Positions 23,254 to 34,933 of a stretch of DNA of 64,000 nucleotides are shown here, piece by piece; the stretch's first letter is position 1; each line of letters begins with the position of its first letter. Source of the DNA: Amoebophrya sp. A120 (Eukaryota > Sar > Dinophyceae > Syndiniales > Amoebophryaceae). Position numbers and translations under genes: made by a program. The stretch spans positions 1,000,627 through 1,064,626 of the forward strand of contig CAJINV010000007.1 of assembly GCA_905178155.1 (NCBI GenBank). Direction: 5' to 3'. Under the pieces are notes generated by a model. The model did not search any database. It was not told the origin of the DNA and saw nothing but the letters and a program-made list of their open reading frames with translations.

Positions 23254-24810
23254 GCACTAGCCTATGACCGATAATAAACCGCTAAAAAACGATGTGAAGA
23301 GTGTAGTCCTGATTTCTACCATTGTACAATGAATTATTGACGTTCTTGTGAATTACGAATTATTTTTGCACACGAGAAGAATCAATCCAAGTATGTTCAT
23401 TGTGTATTGTTGTTGACAGCACGAGGAGAAACACGACGAGGACAGTGTCTTGTTCATGAATTTGACTTTGAATCGTTGAGACGCGAGCTCCTGTGTGGTC
23501 TCTTTATTTCGGATTGGCTTTCACTGCCGCCTCCGTGTACAACGAACAACTGAAGATGCGCCCCAGAAAATATTCTGCAAGAAACAAATATGCAAATATG
23601 CGGCTACAAGGCTCAAAGATTGATTGATTGATATTATATGTTGTTCGAAGATGAGTTTTTTTCTCCTGCAATGTCGACGTCCCAGCCAGGTACGATGTCA
23701 CTGTGTGTGCGGTAAAAGTTCTGTGTTTTTGTTCGCGGCAAAACGCGTCGAGAAGGTTGTTCCATGCAAACCGAGATCTATTTTCTTTTTAAATCTTGCC
23801 CTGCCCCTATCTTCTTGCTGCGTGCAGCAAGACTATGACGACAAAACGAGTTGTAGATCCAGCATCTTCACATCATGACCCTGATGCACGACACCCGACT
23901 AAGAAAGTAGTGCCAGTAGCAGTGTATTAGCAGCGCCAAAAAAGGTCAACAACCTGTGTGAGAACGAGAAACGAAGGAATTGAAAAACCGCCATTGCAAA
24001 AAGTAGTCCCGCTGTATAGTACGCGTGTAGGCTCTAACTGGGAATGTCTTGACAGCCCGCCCCAGCACGTGAGCCAACATGGTAGAAAGTCACTTCACAA
24101 GAACTCTACTAAAGCGTTTTGCGAACCCTCACTCCATCAATTTGTGATTTATCAAGAAACGTCCGAAGAACGAAAAGATCCTTTTTCAAGTACCAGCAAC
24201 CGCCCTGCTTTCCGACGTGGTGCACGTAAGCTATCCAACTGCTGATAATAGGCCGTTATAAGAAGTGTCACACATCAAATTTTCGCCCACACGCCGCGTT
24301 TTTGGTACTCTAGTTACTACTACTCTACTTCCTGCTCCTGTCGAGTGAGAGAAACTGCGCAAACCTTTCTGGTACTTAGCGTCGACTGTTCCATCTTCAA
24401 TTCCAACTCTGCTTGCCATTCATTTCTTCGCACACAGTTTTTCACTTCCGTAAGAATGTGAACGTGAATTGGTTTATACAAGTTTTTGCCACCCAAATAA
24501 AATCTCACAGTCAAATTTTCTTCTTGATAACGACGGTTGTGTCAGCATAAACGTTGTAATAACGGTGCATTGGCTGTCCAAAATTGTACTTCGACGAGGC
24601 GATTCCGTTTTGTCACAACATCCAACAAAAGACTTAGAGAAGATCACGGGGTATTTCTAGTGAGAAGAAGAAGAACTGCCAAAATCATCAGGAGAAACTT
24701 CTTCTTGCTTTTATTTAGCAAGACAAATCTTCAGCGCCGCCAGTGACAGCACCGACAGGTAGCTACTTTAGCATCACAGACCCGCTTCTGTGACCAAAAA
24801 GAAGATCAAA
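23254..24810. other. Intergenic
   Basis: Only short, unconvincing open frames on either strand. It presumably contains the helicase promoter near 24700-24810. Confidence 0.45.
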
Positions 24811-27800
24811 ATGGGTGACTGGGATAGTCAGGATTGGGGCGACAACAATGGCCAGAAGTGGAACGATATGCATTGCAAAAGCATCGTATATAGTATAAAT
24901 CGCAATACAAATTGGCTCAGCATTACTACAAATTACATTTGTAATGCCGATTTACCTTGACAAGTGGACTTCTGATGCATGATTGCGATTACTACGAGTG
25001 CGATACTTTTGCACAGGATAAACGATTGGAAAGACGACAAGAAGTCCTGGGATGATTATGAGAGTGCGCAAGAATTACGAGCCTTGCACCGAAAGTTGTC
25101 ACGCGCAAAATGCAAAAAGGCGAAGAATGAAGACTGCGTTTACGTTCTTCGCATGACAAATGAGGCGGATCAACATTCGGGGCGAGAGTAGTTTCTGAGT
25201 TGTGCACTCTCATAATCCCTGGGGCGACAAGAAATCCTCGTGGAACGACAAGAAATGGGATGACAACGACGATTATCCTGTGTAAAAACATGGTAGTGCT
25301 GGTACAGCAACTCATGTCAGGGTTGATGTCATGCATATGCTTAGGATGAATTAGATTACAATTTGTCAGATTCAGTACGACTTTGCAATTGCATGTCCTG
25401 ACTTGTCATGATCGGCTCCTAAAACAGCAGCGAGAGTCTGCGTACTCATAGAATCCCCTCAACAGCAGACTACATGATGGGTGCTACTCAGTAGAAGCGT
25501 ACTTGTTTTTTACCTAGCATAATGATTGGAACAAAAACTCGAGCTCTTCCTCCTGGGGCGGCAGCGGGTTATCCTGTGCAAAAGTATCGTACTCGTACAA
25601 CAAATGCAAGTCTTGCATTACAAATCTTGTTTCCAAGGCAAATCAGCATTACAAATTTTATTTCTCATGCTGAGGAAATTTGTAATGCATTTATACGAGT
25701 ACGATACTTTTGCAATGCATACGGGTCCGGGTACAACAAAAAGGAAGACGACAAAAAATACGAGAAAAAGGTCATGGAACCGGGGATGGGCTTCGATTTC
25801 AAAGCCGCGGCGTTACTTGACAAGGAGGAGGATTATGGGAGAGATATTCAAACCTTGTCGCACATGATATTAACGGCGGCGCAGAGAATCAATTTTAATT
25901 TTATGCGGTCTTGCAAAGTTATTTGACGATGTGATTGACGACCTGCCATGATTAACGAAGACGCACGTCTTTGTAGTTGCTGCAACATTTGTTTAAAACA
26001 AATGTTCCAGCAACTACAAAGAGTTTTGTCATGCAACGTGGGAATTACCTCGTAGTTGCATGTGCGACAAATTTTCCTTGCACAGAAATCCGGACAAGTT
26101 CGAAAGCGAAGAATGCTGTGATACGGATGAAGTCCACATCGTCACCAACTTATCAATACAGGAATCTTTCCTCTCCACCTCGTCCTTGTAGTAGAATAAA
26201 AGTTGAGAGTCTTGCAATAAAAAAATTTCCTGAGAAAGATATGGTCATTTGTCTTGCAGATTTTTTTGGCGGATCGATCGATAGAGGCAACTACCTCATG
26301 TATGTTTTCATCGAGTAGAAAATCATATCGAAAACCTGCACGACATCAAGTTTCTTGTCTTCTGATGTCTTGTTAGTACCTCAACAACATAGACGATGAC
26401 GAGAAAGATCTTTGTTCCTAGGCATAACCCCCGTTGTTTGACGACGACGGAAACCCCCGAGAGCCCGATGTATGGGATACCTTCGAGAAGTGCGCTGTTG
26501 GTATTGATACTATTTTTTCTGGAACAAGAAGAAGAAGAAGAACTTGTGATGCGGGACCTGATGGAGAGCGGCAGCTGGTGCTGCATCTTGTTTTATCCAT
26601 CAGGTGGAAGATCAAGATTTTGTGATGCAAACGTGGCGTGATTTTGCATTTTTACGTAGGATGATAGATACCAACACCAAGCAATAAATGGCATCTAGTT
26701 AATCCGCACCCTGAAAGAAAAATGAAAATAAACCAAAACGCACAGCAATGCCGGACGGGTTGTTGGACCTGATGACCAAAGGCAAGGTGGCGTCTTTCAC
26801 GAAGCCAACAACGATTCAGGCACACGTGTGGCCGATTTTAATGGAGTGCCACGACTTGATCGGGGTGGCAAAGACGGGAAGCGGTACTGTGTTTCGTAGA
26901 AATAATTCAGTTGCGATTACCTGAAATAGCTGAATCAGTTTGTGATGCTGCTGTTCCTGTAATGATCATTTGTGTTTCATATTGTCATGTGATTGTGAGT
27001 GGGAAGAGACGGAATACATCAAACCATGGCAGGTAAGACCCTCGCGTTTCTGATACCTATGTTCATCCAGATGAAGGTGATACGCATTGCAAACAGCGAA
27101 GATCATGGTCAGTATTTTTACCTCTAAAGGAGCACGCTTACCATGATGCAGGTGCATGCAGCTTCTGACTTTCAGCTGCATGTAGAATAAAATACCAGCT
27201 TGAATAAATCGAAACCCTTGGTTGTTGACACCTGAACTAAAATTGACGACAGTGTATTCAGAGCTTCCCCCGAGACGTAAAAGATTCTTTTTATCCTTGA
27301 TCTTCGCTGTTTGACCAGTGGATAACCACAAGAAATCGACAGTGAGGTGAAACGAGGATCACCGTGGGGCATAGTCCTATCGCCGACCCGTGAGCTGTGT
27401 CAGCAGATTTTTGAAGAGTGCACCAAGTTCGGAAGGGGAGCCGGTACAATGTTGATTTTTTGCCATTCAATGTCGCACCCTCAGATGAGTGTAGTATGGA
27501 TTTGGATTTGTGTTTGTCATCATGCATGCGAGGTGGTGCACAGCAAGAACAACTGCATATTGAAATTTAGCTGCAACGAAAATACTGAATGAACTTCATC
27601 AGATATCCGGTGCTGCATCAGTCACGGTGGGGACAACAACCGGAAGTCACAGCAGTGGGCCATTGAAAACGACTTCCCGCACATCATCATCGGGTGCCCG
27701 GGCCGAACCCAGGACTTCATGAATGCAGACCCACCGGTGTTTATCGAGAAAATAAAATCCATTCCCATCCATATTTGTATTTGTCATGCAAACCATGCAT

Positions 27801-30800
27801 AAAATCCAGTGTCTGTCATGCAAAAAATGGATGGGGATGGGTGTTTTTTCCTGGATAGTGTTCGTAGCCGACGAAGTGCGAACGGTAGTGTTGGACGAGG
27901 CAGACAGGATGCTCGATATGGGCTTCGAATGGGAATTGAGACAGATCACGGACAAGGTATGAGTTTATTTTCAGTGGTGCAGATCTCCCTCTTGCATGAC
28001 AGAGAACACTTCTCTCCAATGCGCACGACCTAAATATATTATAAATATTGTATATTGAAACTATCCAAAAAACGAAATCAGTGCCCGGAGGAGCGTCAAT
28101 CTCTGCTGTTTTCCCAAGAGGGGGCTTTTTCGTGGGCCTCAGGGGTCCCCTTGCTTGCCCCGTTTGAAATGGCTGGCCGGGTGTTCGCCTTTTTATTTTC
28201 TTGGGAGGGTCCCGTTTCAGCAGTCGCAAACCGAACACCCAGAAAGGGGATACTTCGGCGGGCCCTAGGGGTCGAAGTCGATTGGGGTTGCGATGACCCC
28301 CAACCGAGGAAACCCCGACGACCCGAAGTGGGGCCTTTCAGTGGGCCTCCGGGGTCCCCTTGCCCCGTTTGAAGTGGCTAGCCGGGTGCCCGCCTTTATT
28401 CTTGGGCCCCCCCCGTTTCAACAGTCGCAAACCGAGCGCCCAGATGAACGGGCATTCTTTAGTGGACCAGAGGGGCCGAAATCGGTTGGGGTTCGTTGCG
28501 ATGACCCCCAACAGGGGAAGCCCCGACGACCCAAGGGGGGACTTTTTAGTGGGCCGCAGGGGTCCCCCTAGCTGCCCCGGTCGAAATGGCTGCCCGGGTG
28601 CTCGTCTTCTTGGGCCCCGTTTCTTAACTCACAGCCCGAACATCCAGAGAGGGGGTTCTTTAGTGGGCCCGAGGGGTCGCAATCGGATGGGGTCGCGATG
28701 ACCCCCAACCCGGGAAGCCCCGACGACCAGACAGGGAGCTTTTTCGGGGACCGTAGGGCCCCCATTAGTTACCTTCTTTGAAATGGCCTACCTTCCGGCC
28801 CTTCGCCTTTTTTCTCGGGCGGCTGCCTGCCGCTTCGTCAGTCGCAAAGAAACCGAACACCAAAGATGGCGGCTCTTTGATGGGCCGCAGGGGTGGGGCC
28901 AATCAAAATTGTTTGAACGGGGTTCGTTGCGGTGAAGCCCTCGCTCCCTCCTTTCACCATCGACATCCGAAGACGCTCACTCTGCCGGCCCCTTCGCCGC
29001 GCATCCATCAAGAGGGCCGCCCGCTTAGGGCGGCCCGTTTCTTATTCTTGTATGACTTTATTATTATTTTCAGTGTTGAAGATCTTCCTCTTGCATGACA
29101 GAGAATAAAGTCGACCACCTCGTGATGGTTTTTCAGTTTTATCGTCAAGGAAGAGAAATTGAAATAAGCTGTAACTAAGACCTAGAAACATCATTCATCA
29201 AATCATCCAAAACGAAATCAGTGCCCGGAGGAGCGTCAATCTCTGCTGTTTTCCGCCACCTTAAAAGGAAGAAAAAGCGGCTGCCTGTGTCGCCGTAGGC
29301 CATGCGAAATTTTTCTTCGCGCGCGCTGCGCGCGCGATGCGGGTACCCTTGGGAGCTGGGGGGGCCGGCTACCGGGGTCCGGTAGGATTGCCATACTCCC
29401 TAGCGTTTCTACCTTGATTTCCAGCCAAATTGCCGGCCCAGTTATTTCTACCCGGGTTTCCGGTAGGGGTGCAAAGCCTGGCACTCTGCCTTGATTTGCA
29501 GCCAAAATGCTGGCCGAGGCAATTTCTACCTGGATTCCGGGCGAGGATGCCGGCTCGGGCCTTTCTGCCTTGATTCTCTCTCAGTAGAAATGCCGGGCCA
29601 GGCATTTCTGCCTTGATTCCCAGTAGAAATGCCGGCTGAGGTGGTATTTCTGCCTGGATTCCCTGTAGGAATGCCAGACCTCCTGGCATTTCTGCTTCGG
29701 TTTCCTGTAGGAATGCCATGCCTGCTGGCATTTCTGTAGGGGTCTTCGATCTCCGGCACGAATGCCATGGCGCTTGCGCTTCTAGCTTGATTTCCAGTAG
29801 AATTGCCAGCCCTCCTGGCGTTTCTACTTACCTGGACTTTCGGTAGGAATGCCAGGGGGGGGGCCTCCTGGCATTTTTTCTACCTGGATTTCCGCCAGGC
29901 TGGCAGTTCTTCTTTGATTTTCGGTAGGAATTCCAGACCTCCTGGCGTTTCTACTTTGATTTCCAGTAGAAATGCCGGCCCTCGGCAAAGGTCGACTTTT
30001 CTCTGTGGGAGGGAAGTTTTCTCTGTATCACAGAGAAAACTCCTCTCGCCACAGAGAAAACTCAGAGGCCGCGACAGGTATTTCTGTGTAGAAATGGCAG
30101 TTTGTGATGCGCAAGCAACCACTTCTGTTTGTTTTTATATGTGTATCCTTTATGTTTTTGCTTATGTAGTTTGTTTTTGTTTCTTCTCCTTCTGTTTTTG
30201 TTTCTGTTTCTTGTTTATACTTTTCTCTGTTTTGCTTTCAACTTTCTCTGTGATATCTTTTGATATCATTTGATATCAATTGATATCAACAGAGAAAACT
30301 TAATATTTTATCTTTCGAGACCAACAAATGCTGATCTTCTTGCATCAGGGAAGAGAAAGTCAACATCGTGGTTCTGATCGTTTTTCTTCAGTTTTACTTA
30401 TCATCAAAGAACGGAAAGGGAAATAAGGATAAAGCTGTAATAGTAATGGTGCACGGCTGCAAGACCTAGAAATAGAAATAGTAAAAGTAATAAATCCATC
30501 CAAAAAATAAAACCAGTGCCCGGAGGAGCGTCAATCTCTGCTTTTTTCCGCCACCTTTCCGAACAGTGTCAAGGCTACGCAATGGAGAGGTTGTTTTTAA
30601 TCTCACTGAGAAGAGGTCTCCGGTAAATGTAAAAGTAAAAGCATTGAACCAGAAGTGCATGACAGATTTCTGCTTCGCATAAATGACGAAATGAAATTAT
30701 GTACCCTCATTTTTGCACGGGCTATTTTTTTTTATTCAACACGCCATGGACGAGGATAGCATCCGGTACGTTCGGACGAGAACTTGCATCGATTTCGGTA

Positions 30801-32829
30801 ACTGCAGCTGCAGTACATCTGAGGTGGGAGAAAAACAACTTTTTCACCTCCAAACCCCCCCTGGCGCAGCAGTTCGTCTACCGGGAGGCCTTTCACATCC
30901 AGGTGGGCTCCAAGGACCCCTTAACCGGAAACAAGGACATTACCCAGATCTGCAAGTTCCCCGAGGACTACCGGAAAAAAGACGACTGCCTCCACGACAT
31001 CTTGCAGGAGGCTGCTGTGGACGAAGGTAGTATAGAAAAATCAAAATTTTTGCTGTAGTTCTTCTTGTTGCGTATGGCAAACTGAACACAATGCAACAGG
31101 ATATGGATGGTTCTGGTCGTCATGTTTGGTCGCATGAATTGTATAGTGCACGATAATTTAATATTTTTGTTTCAACATGCGAACGAAAAACTTCATGCTG
31201 CATTACATCCACCAAATCTACTACTAGGCGCGGGTGGCATGCGCGTGCTAGTGTTCTGCAAATCCAAGCGTTCCTGCTCGGAGAAGTGCAGAACGTTTGT
31301 ATGGGATTCTCAAATGCTACATTCTCAAGTGTCCTTACATGAATTTGTAATGCAAGAACAGCAAGAGTTAAGGTGGCAAGCTTGCTGCTTTCGCATCACA
31401 GATTTGGCACAGATTTAGATGCTGTCTGGCCCTTCGGAGATTTGTCATGCGAAAGAGCTTGATCATCTGGCGGCCGCGGCTTATGGTAGTTTTGCACGAC
31501 AAATCCATGTAACAATTGAGAATGTAACATTTGAGAATCCGATACTTTGGAAGATGGGGTTTTGAGTGCGGCGAATTACACGGGGACTGCAGCTATGCAT
31601 TGCAAACGTATTGTACTAACTACGTAGTAATTCCATGATGTACAAATACCACCCTCAGCAAGACAACTTGAATTTGTCATGCGGATTTACATTTACCTTA
31701 AGAAACAGGTTTGTGATGCATTATATGGATATGCAATTAGTACGATACTTTTGCAATGCATAGCAGCCAGAGCCAGCGCGACTGGGCACTGAAGGCGTTC
31801 AAGAATGGGGAAACAACGGTTTTGTTTGCCACTGACGTGGCCAGCCGCGGATTGGATGTGCGTGGTACAGATCTATTGCAATTTGTAATGCGGTCTTGCT
31901 ACAACAAGCTTTGTAGTTCTTTGGTGGTTCCGCATGACAAAAAAGGTGATGATGAAGTTTTTTCCTTTATTCGATGCACAATGTCGTGCAGCATGACAAA
32001 TGACATCATGAAAATTATCAGGTGTGACCCATGTCGTCAACTACGATGTCGCCGAATCGAAGGAAACCCATACCCACCGAATCGGGCGAACCGGTCGTGC
32101 GGGTGCCAAGGGATATCAAATGCAAAAATGTCTGGGTCTGGAAAACTGTGATGCAAGTCCGTGAACAATAAGTGCTCTGTAATTCGCCGCCAAGCATGAC
32201 AAGTTTTTTCGTGCTTCTCTGATGCGTATTTCGCATGAGAAACTGCGCTTTTACATGACAGGTAAGAGGACCTCTTGGTGGCCGCGCAATACAGAGTGCA
32301 GAGTCATGCCAGACTAGCATGACAATCTTCCAGACCCAGACACTCTTACATTTGATAAGGGAAAGGCGTATACCATCGTGGAGCCATCGGAGTTGGGCAT
32401 GGTCAAAGGATATCAACCGTGTGACAACTAGACTTCTTCTTCTCGTCCACGACCATGATAAATACTTACAAACTGTTCACCTTTTGTTCTTTGTCATGCA
32501 GATGATAGTGACAGATTGAATTGAAGATAGTCCAACAACACAACCACAAGCCTATCTGCAGCCATGGAGTCTTTTTGCCCTGCAGCTACAGGCATGAGTT
32601 GTTCACCAGACGTTGAAAACTACAACTAGTTTTGAGTTAATACCGGGACTTCTGATGATAAACAAGAGTGGATTTTTGAAATCAAAAGACCACGACCACC
32701 GTGAAGAAGATGATTTTTGTCACACGTGATACAACAATCATTTCCACCATGAAGAAGGCCGGTCAGGAGGTCCCGGAGGAACTGCTCGACATCGCTCGGG
32801 AAAACAAGCACGCCTGGGGCTGGAACTAG
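24811..32829 (+). CDS. DEAD-box ATP-dependent RNA helicase (DDX5/Dbp2-like)
   Basis: ATP-driven RNA unwinding enzyme. The N-terminus is a Trp/Asp/Lys-rich tail ([22 protein letters not shown]) cut by four introners. The core has [14 protein letters not shown] (Q motif), AKTGSGKT (I), SPTRELCQQ (Ia), [15 protein letters not shown] (Ib), VLDEADRML (II), VLVFCKSKR (IV), [27 protein letters not shown] (V), [10 protein letters not shown] (VI), and it ends [18 protein letters not shown], as in Dbp2/DDX5. GT-AG introns: 26501-26745, 26884-27032, 27077-27346, 27444-27602, 27957 to about 30750, 31027-31227, 31865-32021. Nine introners make up most of the rest. Two places are unresolved: 25840-26430 (N-terminal linker), and the exon near 30750-31026, where motif III (SAT) is not recognisable, although [14 protein letters not shown] of the same region is. 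Outside these the frame is continuous. Confidence 0.9.
24867..25020. mobile_element. Introner F2
   Basis: TSD AACGA exact. Removal gives TGG AAC GAT TGG AAA within the Trp/Asp-rich tail. Confidence 0.93.
25057..25214. mobile_element. Introner F5, divergent
   Basis: Ends TATGAGAGTGCGCAA and GTTGTGCACTCTCATA. Flanks ATGAT/ATCCC agree only in the first two bases. The frame is kept whether two or five flanking bases are removed. Confidence 0.78.
25274..25521. mobile_element. Introner, unassigned family
   Basis: Starts TATCCTGTGTAAAAACATGG, ends TTTTACCTAGCATA, TSD ACGAT/ATGAT. The left end resembles F2 but the right end does not. Confidence 0.75.
25570..25721. mobile_element. Introner F2
   Basis: TSD CGGGT exact. 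Close in sequence to 975-1123. Confidence 0.93.
27742..27857. mobile_element. Introner F3
   Basis: 116 bp, TSD GTGTT exact. The join CCG GTG TTC GTA leads into the DEAD motif exon. Confidence 0.93.
28073..28114. repeat. Dispersed 42-bp repeat, copy 1
   Basis: Contains CCCGGAGGAGCGTCAATCTC. Near-identical copies at 29213-29254 and about 30507-30549. A related flank (CTTGCATGACAGAGAA) also recurs about 100 bp upstream of copies 1 and 2. Confidence 0.85.
28105..28900. repeat. Tandem array of about four ~205-bp GC-rich units
   Basis: The marker GAAATGGCTG-CCGGG recurs near 28161, 28366, 28578 and 28775, with shared CGATGACCCCCAAC and AAGCCCCGACGACC blocks in each unit. The array lies wholly inside the large helicase intron. 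Confidence 0.85.
29213..29254. repeat. Dispersed 42-bp repeat, copy 2
   Basis: The same block as at 28073, here followed by GCCACCTT and then the hairpin-repeat array. Confidence 0.85.
29366..29990. repeat. Array of about 14 short palindromic units, ~42-bp period
   Basis: Each unit reads roughly TTGATTTCC-AGTAGAAATGCC-x-GGCATTTCTAC, so the two halves can pair as a hairpin. Units differ by several bases and by the loop. The array lies in the large helicase intron. Confidence 0.82.
30120..30300. repeat. T-rich low-complexity tract with GATATC repeats
   Basis: Runs of TTTTTGTTTCT-type sequence end in four spaced GATATC words (30252-30288). Nothing coding. Confidence 0.7.
30507..30549. repeat. 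Dispersed 42-bp repeat, copy 3
   Basis: Third copy (CAGTGCCCGGAGGAGCGTCA). It is preceded by AAGACCTAGAAA-type sequence that also occurs before copy 2, so the repeat unit is longer than 42 bp. Confidence 0.8.
31300..31544. mobile_element. Introner F9
   Basis: TSD GTTTG/CTTTG; inverted TTCTCAAATGCTACATTCTC ends. The join AGA ACG TTT GGA AGA keeps the helicase frame. Confidence 0.9.
31594..31762. mobile_element. Introner F2
   Basis: TSD GCAGC exact. Removal rebuilds the conserved HGDCSQSQRDW stretch. Confidence 0.94.
32114..32357. mobile_element. Introner F1
   Basis: TSD AGGGA exact. It sits immediately after helicase motif VI; the join is AAG GGA AAG GCG. Confidence 0.94.
32411..32731. mobile_element. 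Introner, unassigned family
   Basis: Inverted TATCAACCGTGTGACAA / TTGTCACACGTGATA. Flanks AAGGA/CAACA do not match. Removal with five bases gives AAA GGA ATC ATT, restoring the C-terminal helicase helix. Confidence 0.82.
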
Positions 32830-34933
32830 GTGTCGTGAGGACTCATGAGCCGCGTGAAGATCCTGTCAAAAATTTCTATGGGTGACAAAACACTGACTCA
32901 TTTTTTCCTTTTCGTGAAAGCACGCAGCATTTGTTAATTCATCACTGGATGAAGAAGTACTTCATCAATTGAAACAGAAACAACCGATATGATAGTCTAC
33001 TGTACTGATTTATCACCCAGAAGTCTCCTGAAGAAGAAGAACAGATTTCGCCTCTACTTCCACGCTCCTTTTCATTTGATCTAGCTGTTTCTTTTGTCGG
33101 TTTTCGAGCCGCAAAAGGAAAAATTATACTGCGACTAGTACACAACTTCTGGAGGACCAGCACCTCTTAGTAGATCTCGTGACGGAAGAACGAGTTCTAC
33201 TCCTGGCTGCTGGGAAGTAGATACTGCGACGCCGACCTCGTCGTGAAGGAGACGCCTGCTGCTATACATTTTCCTCAACGTTTTATCCGTCGAACCGATT
33301 TGCCACGAGGAAGAGCGCCGATTTGATAAACACTTTTTCTACAACTCGTCCCGAAATTGATGACGCTACCACAGTTCGATCGGACTATCGATAGCGATAC
33401 AAACGAAAAACTACACTCATTTTTTTACGCGACAAAATTATTGATGATACGCTAAGATAACTACAAAGTCATTTGATTTTATACCTATTTCATTTTTCGC
33501 AACGACAAGAAATGACAGCACTAGCATCTTCGCTAGATTCAGACTAGTAAATTTTCCGCTGCTAGGACCACGCGCGGCAAAAAATGCGCGACAGGTCATT
33601 ATCATGGAAATTGTCTTTCGCTTTTATTTCCACATATAATTGACTTTCATGCGTATTGAAAAAACAGTCATTTTGCAACACTACCGATTTTTTTACCATG
33701 GATTTGCGATGTGGTAGACCAAGATGAAAAGCCTATTTTGCAACAGGTACAGCTATCAGCTGTTGTACGCATCAAATCTATAACGCGGTGTGGACGACCC
33801 GGTTGAGAGTTTTTTGTTGCTTTCGCAATGAATTCTCGTAATGCCGGATTATCTGCATCTGCTAATCAAAGACACGATAGAATGAAATGATTCATATAAT
33901 GAACCAACTACTTTTGACCACAACTAGAACCAGGACTTCTTCTATCGACCATCTGGATGCAGCAATGAGGTAGAAGCTTTTGATCACATCACAAGAACAT
34001 CACCAATGAACAACAAACGCAACAGCCAGTTCGTTGTATGACGCTTTTTTGCCGAGTAAAGGATTGCTAGCACTCGTGAAGAGATACTAGCGAGGATGTA
34101 CTGGCGCGCCACGAGAACACGACAACTCATTCTGCTTTTTTTTCGCAAAATTCATTGTATGAATTGAAGAAGCTCTGCACTGCAACTCGAGCAGGAGGAA
34201 CGAAGAGCACAGCGCAGGCGATTATATCGGCCCTCAGAAGTAGAGTGCCTACAGTACCTATCCGCCCTTTGTTTCTATTGAAGGGGCTCCGCTTGCTGGC
34301 TGTGGTTCGTTGTACGTGTTGAGCTGCAGAAGTAGGCGCAACAGTAGACGCGAGGTTGAAGTCGCACACTTTGTGTTCCGTTCCCCGAGCAGGGGGGTTC
34401 TAGTATGACATGAAAGAAATTATCACGCTGATATTTCATCTTGCTTGTGGTCTAGTACAACTTCATCAAGGATGAAGTGCCGTTCAATATTCTTATAAGT
34501 TTCTTCTTGTTTGTTGAAGCAGTCCTGCTCCTGGCGACAACGCAGCAAGCATCAACCAGGCCGCCTTGTAAGTAATGTTCGCTGAAGAACATTTTCGTAA
34601 CGTCCCGTTTCTTTGTGTGTGCACCACTACTTCTTCCGTGACCAGTGGTCACGGTGTTGATGACCTACAAACACAATGCCGCGAGAAGAGCCGCCTTTTT
34701 TTTTCTCATTATTTGTGTTTTGAATGTAACGACAAAGAACGACGATTATCACGACCGTGTTTTCGTTTTGCATTGGTGCCATAATTAGAAAGAAAAGTCA
34801 CGCACGATCAGCAAAAACAACACGACGCAGACCGCAGCGCTCTCCTTCTGTGCAGCACAAGTTCATCTACATCTGCGCAAAGAGAAGATAAGTCGGAATC
34901 TTTTTGCTTGAAAAGAACAGACAAAAAAACACC
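32830..34933. other. Intergenic, 2.1 kb
   Basis: No conserved coding signal or introner; short AT-rich open frames only. CT-rich sequence at 34800-34930 likely holds the V-ATPase A promoter. Confidence 0.5.

Noticed and set aside
28055-28765. Overlapping Pro/Gly/Arg-rich open frames in the helicase intron
   Set aside because: They follow the ~205-bp tandem repeats and change frame between units; repeat-derived, not genes.
29366-29990. Regular short repeats reminiscent of a CRISPR array
   Set aside because: Repeat units vary, spacers are not unique, the locus lies in a eukaryotic intron and no cas-like gene is present.
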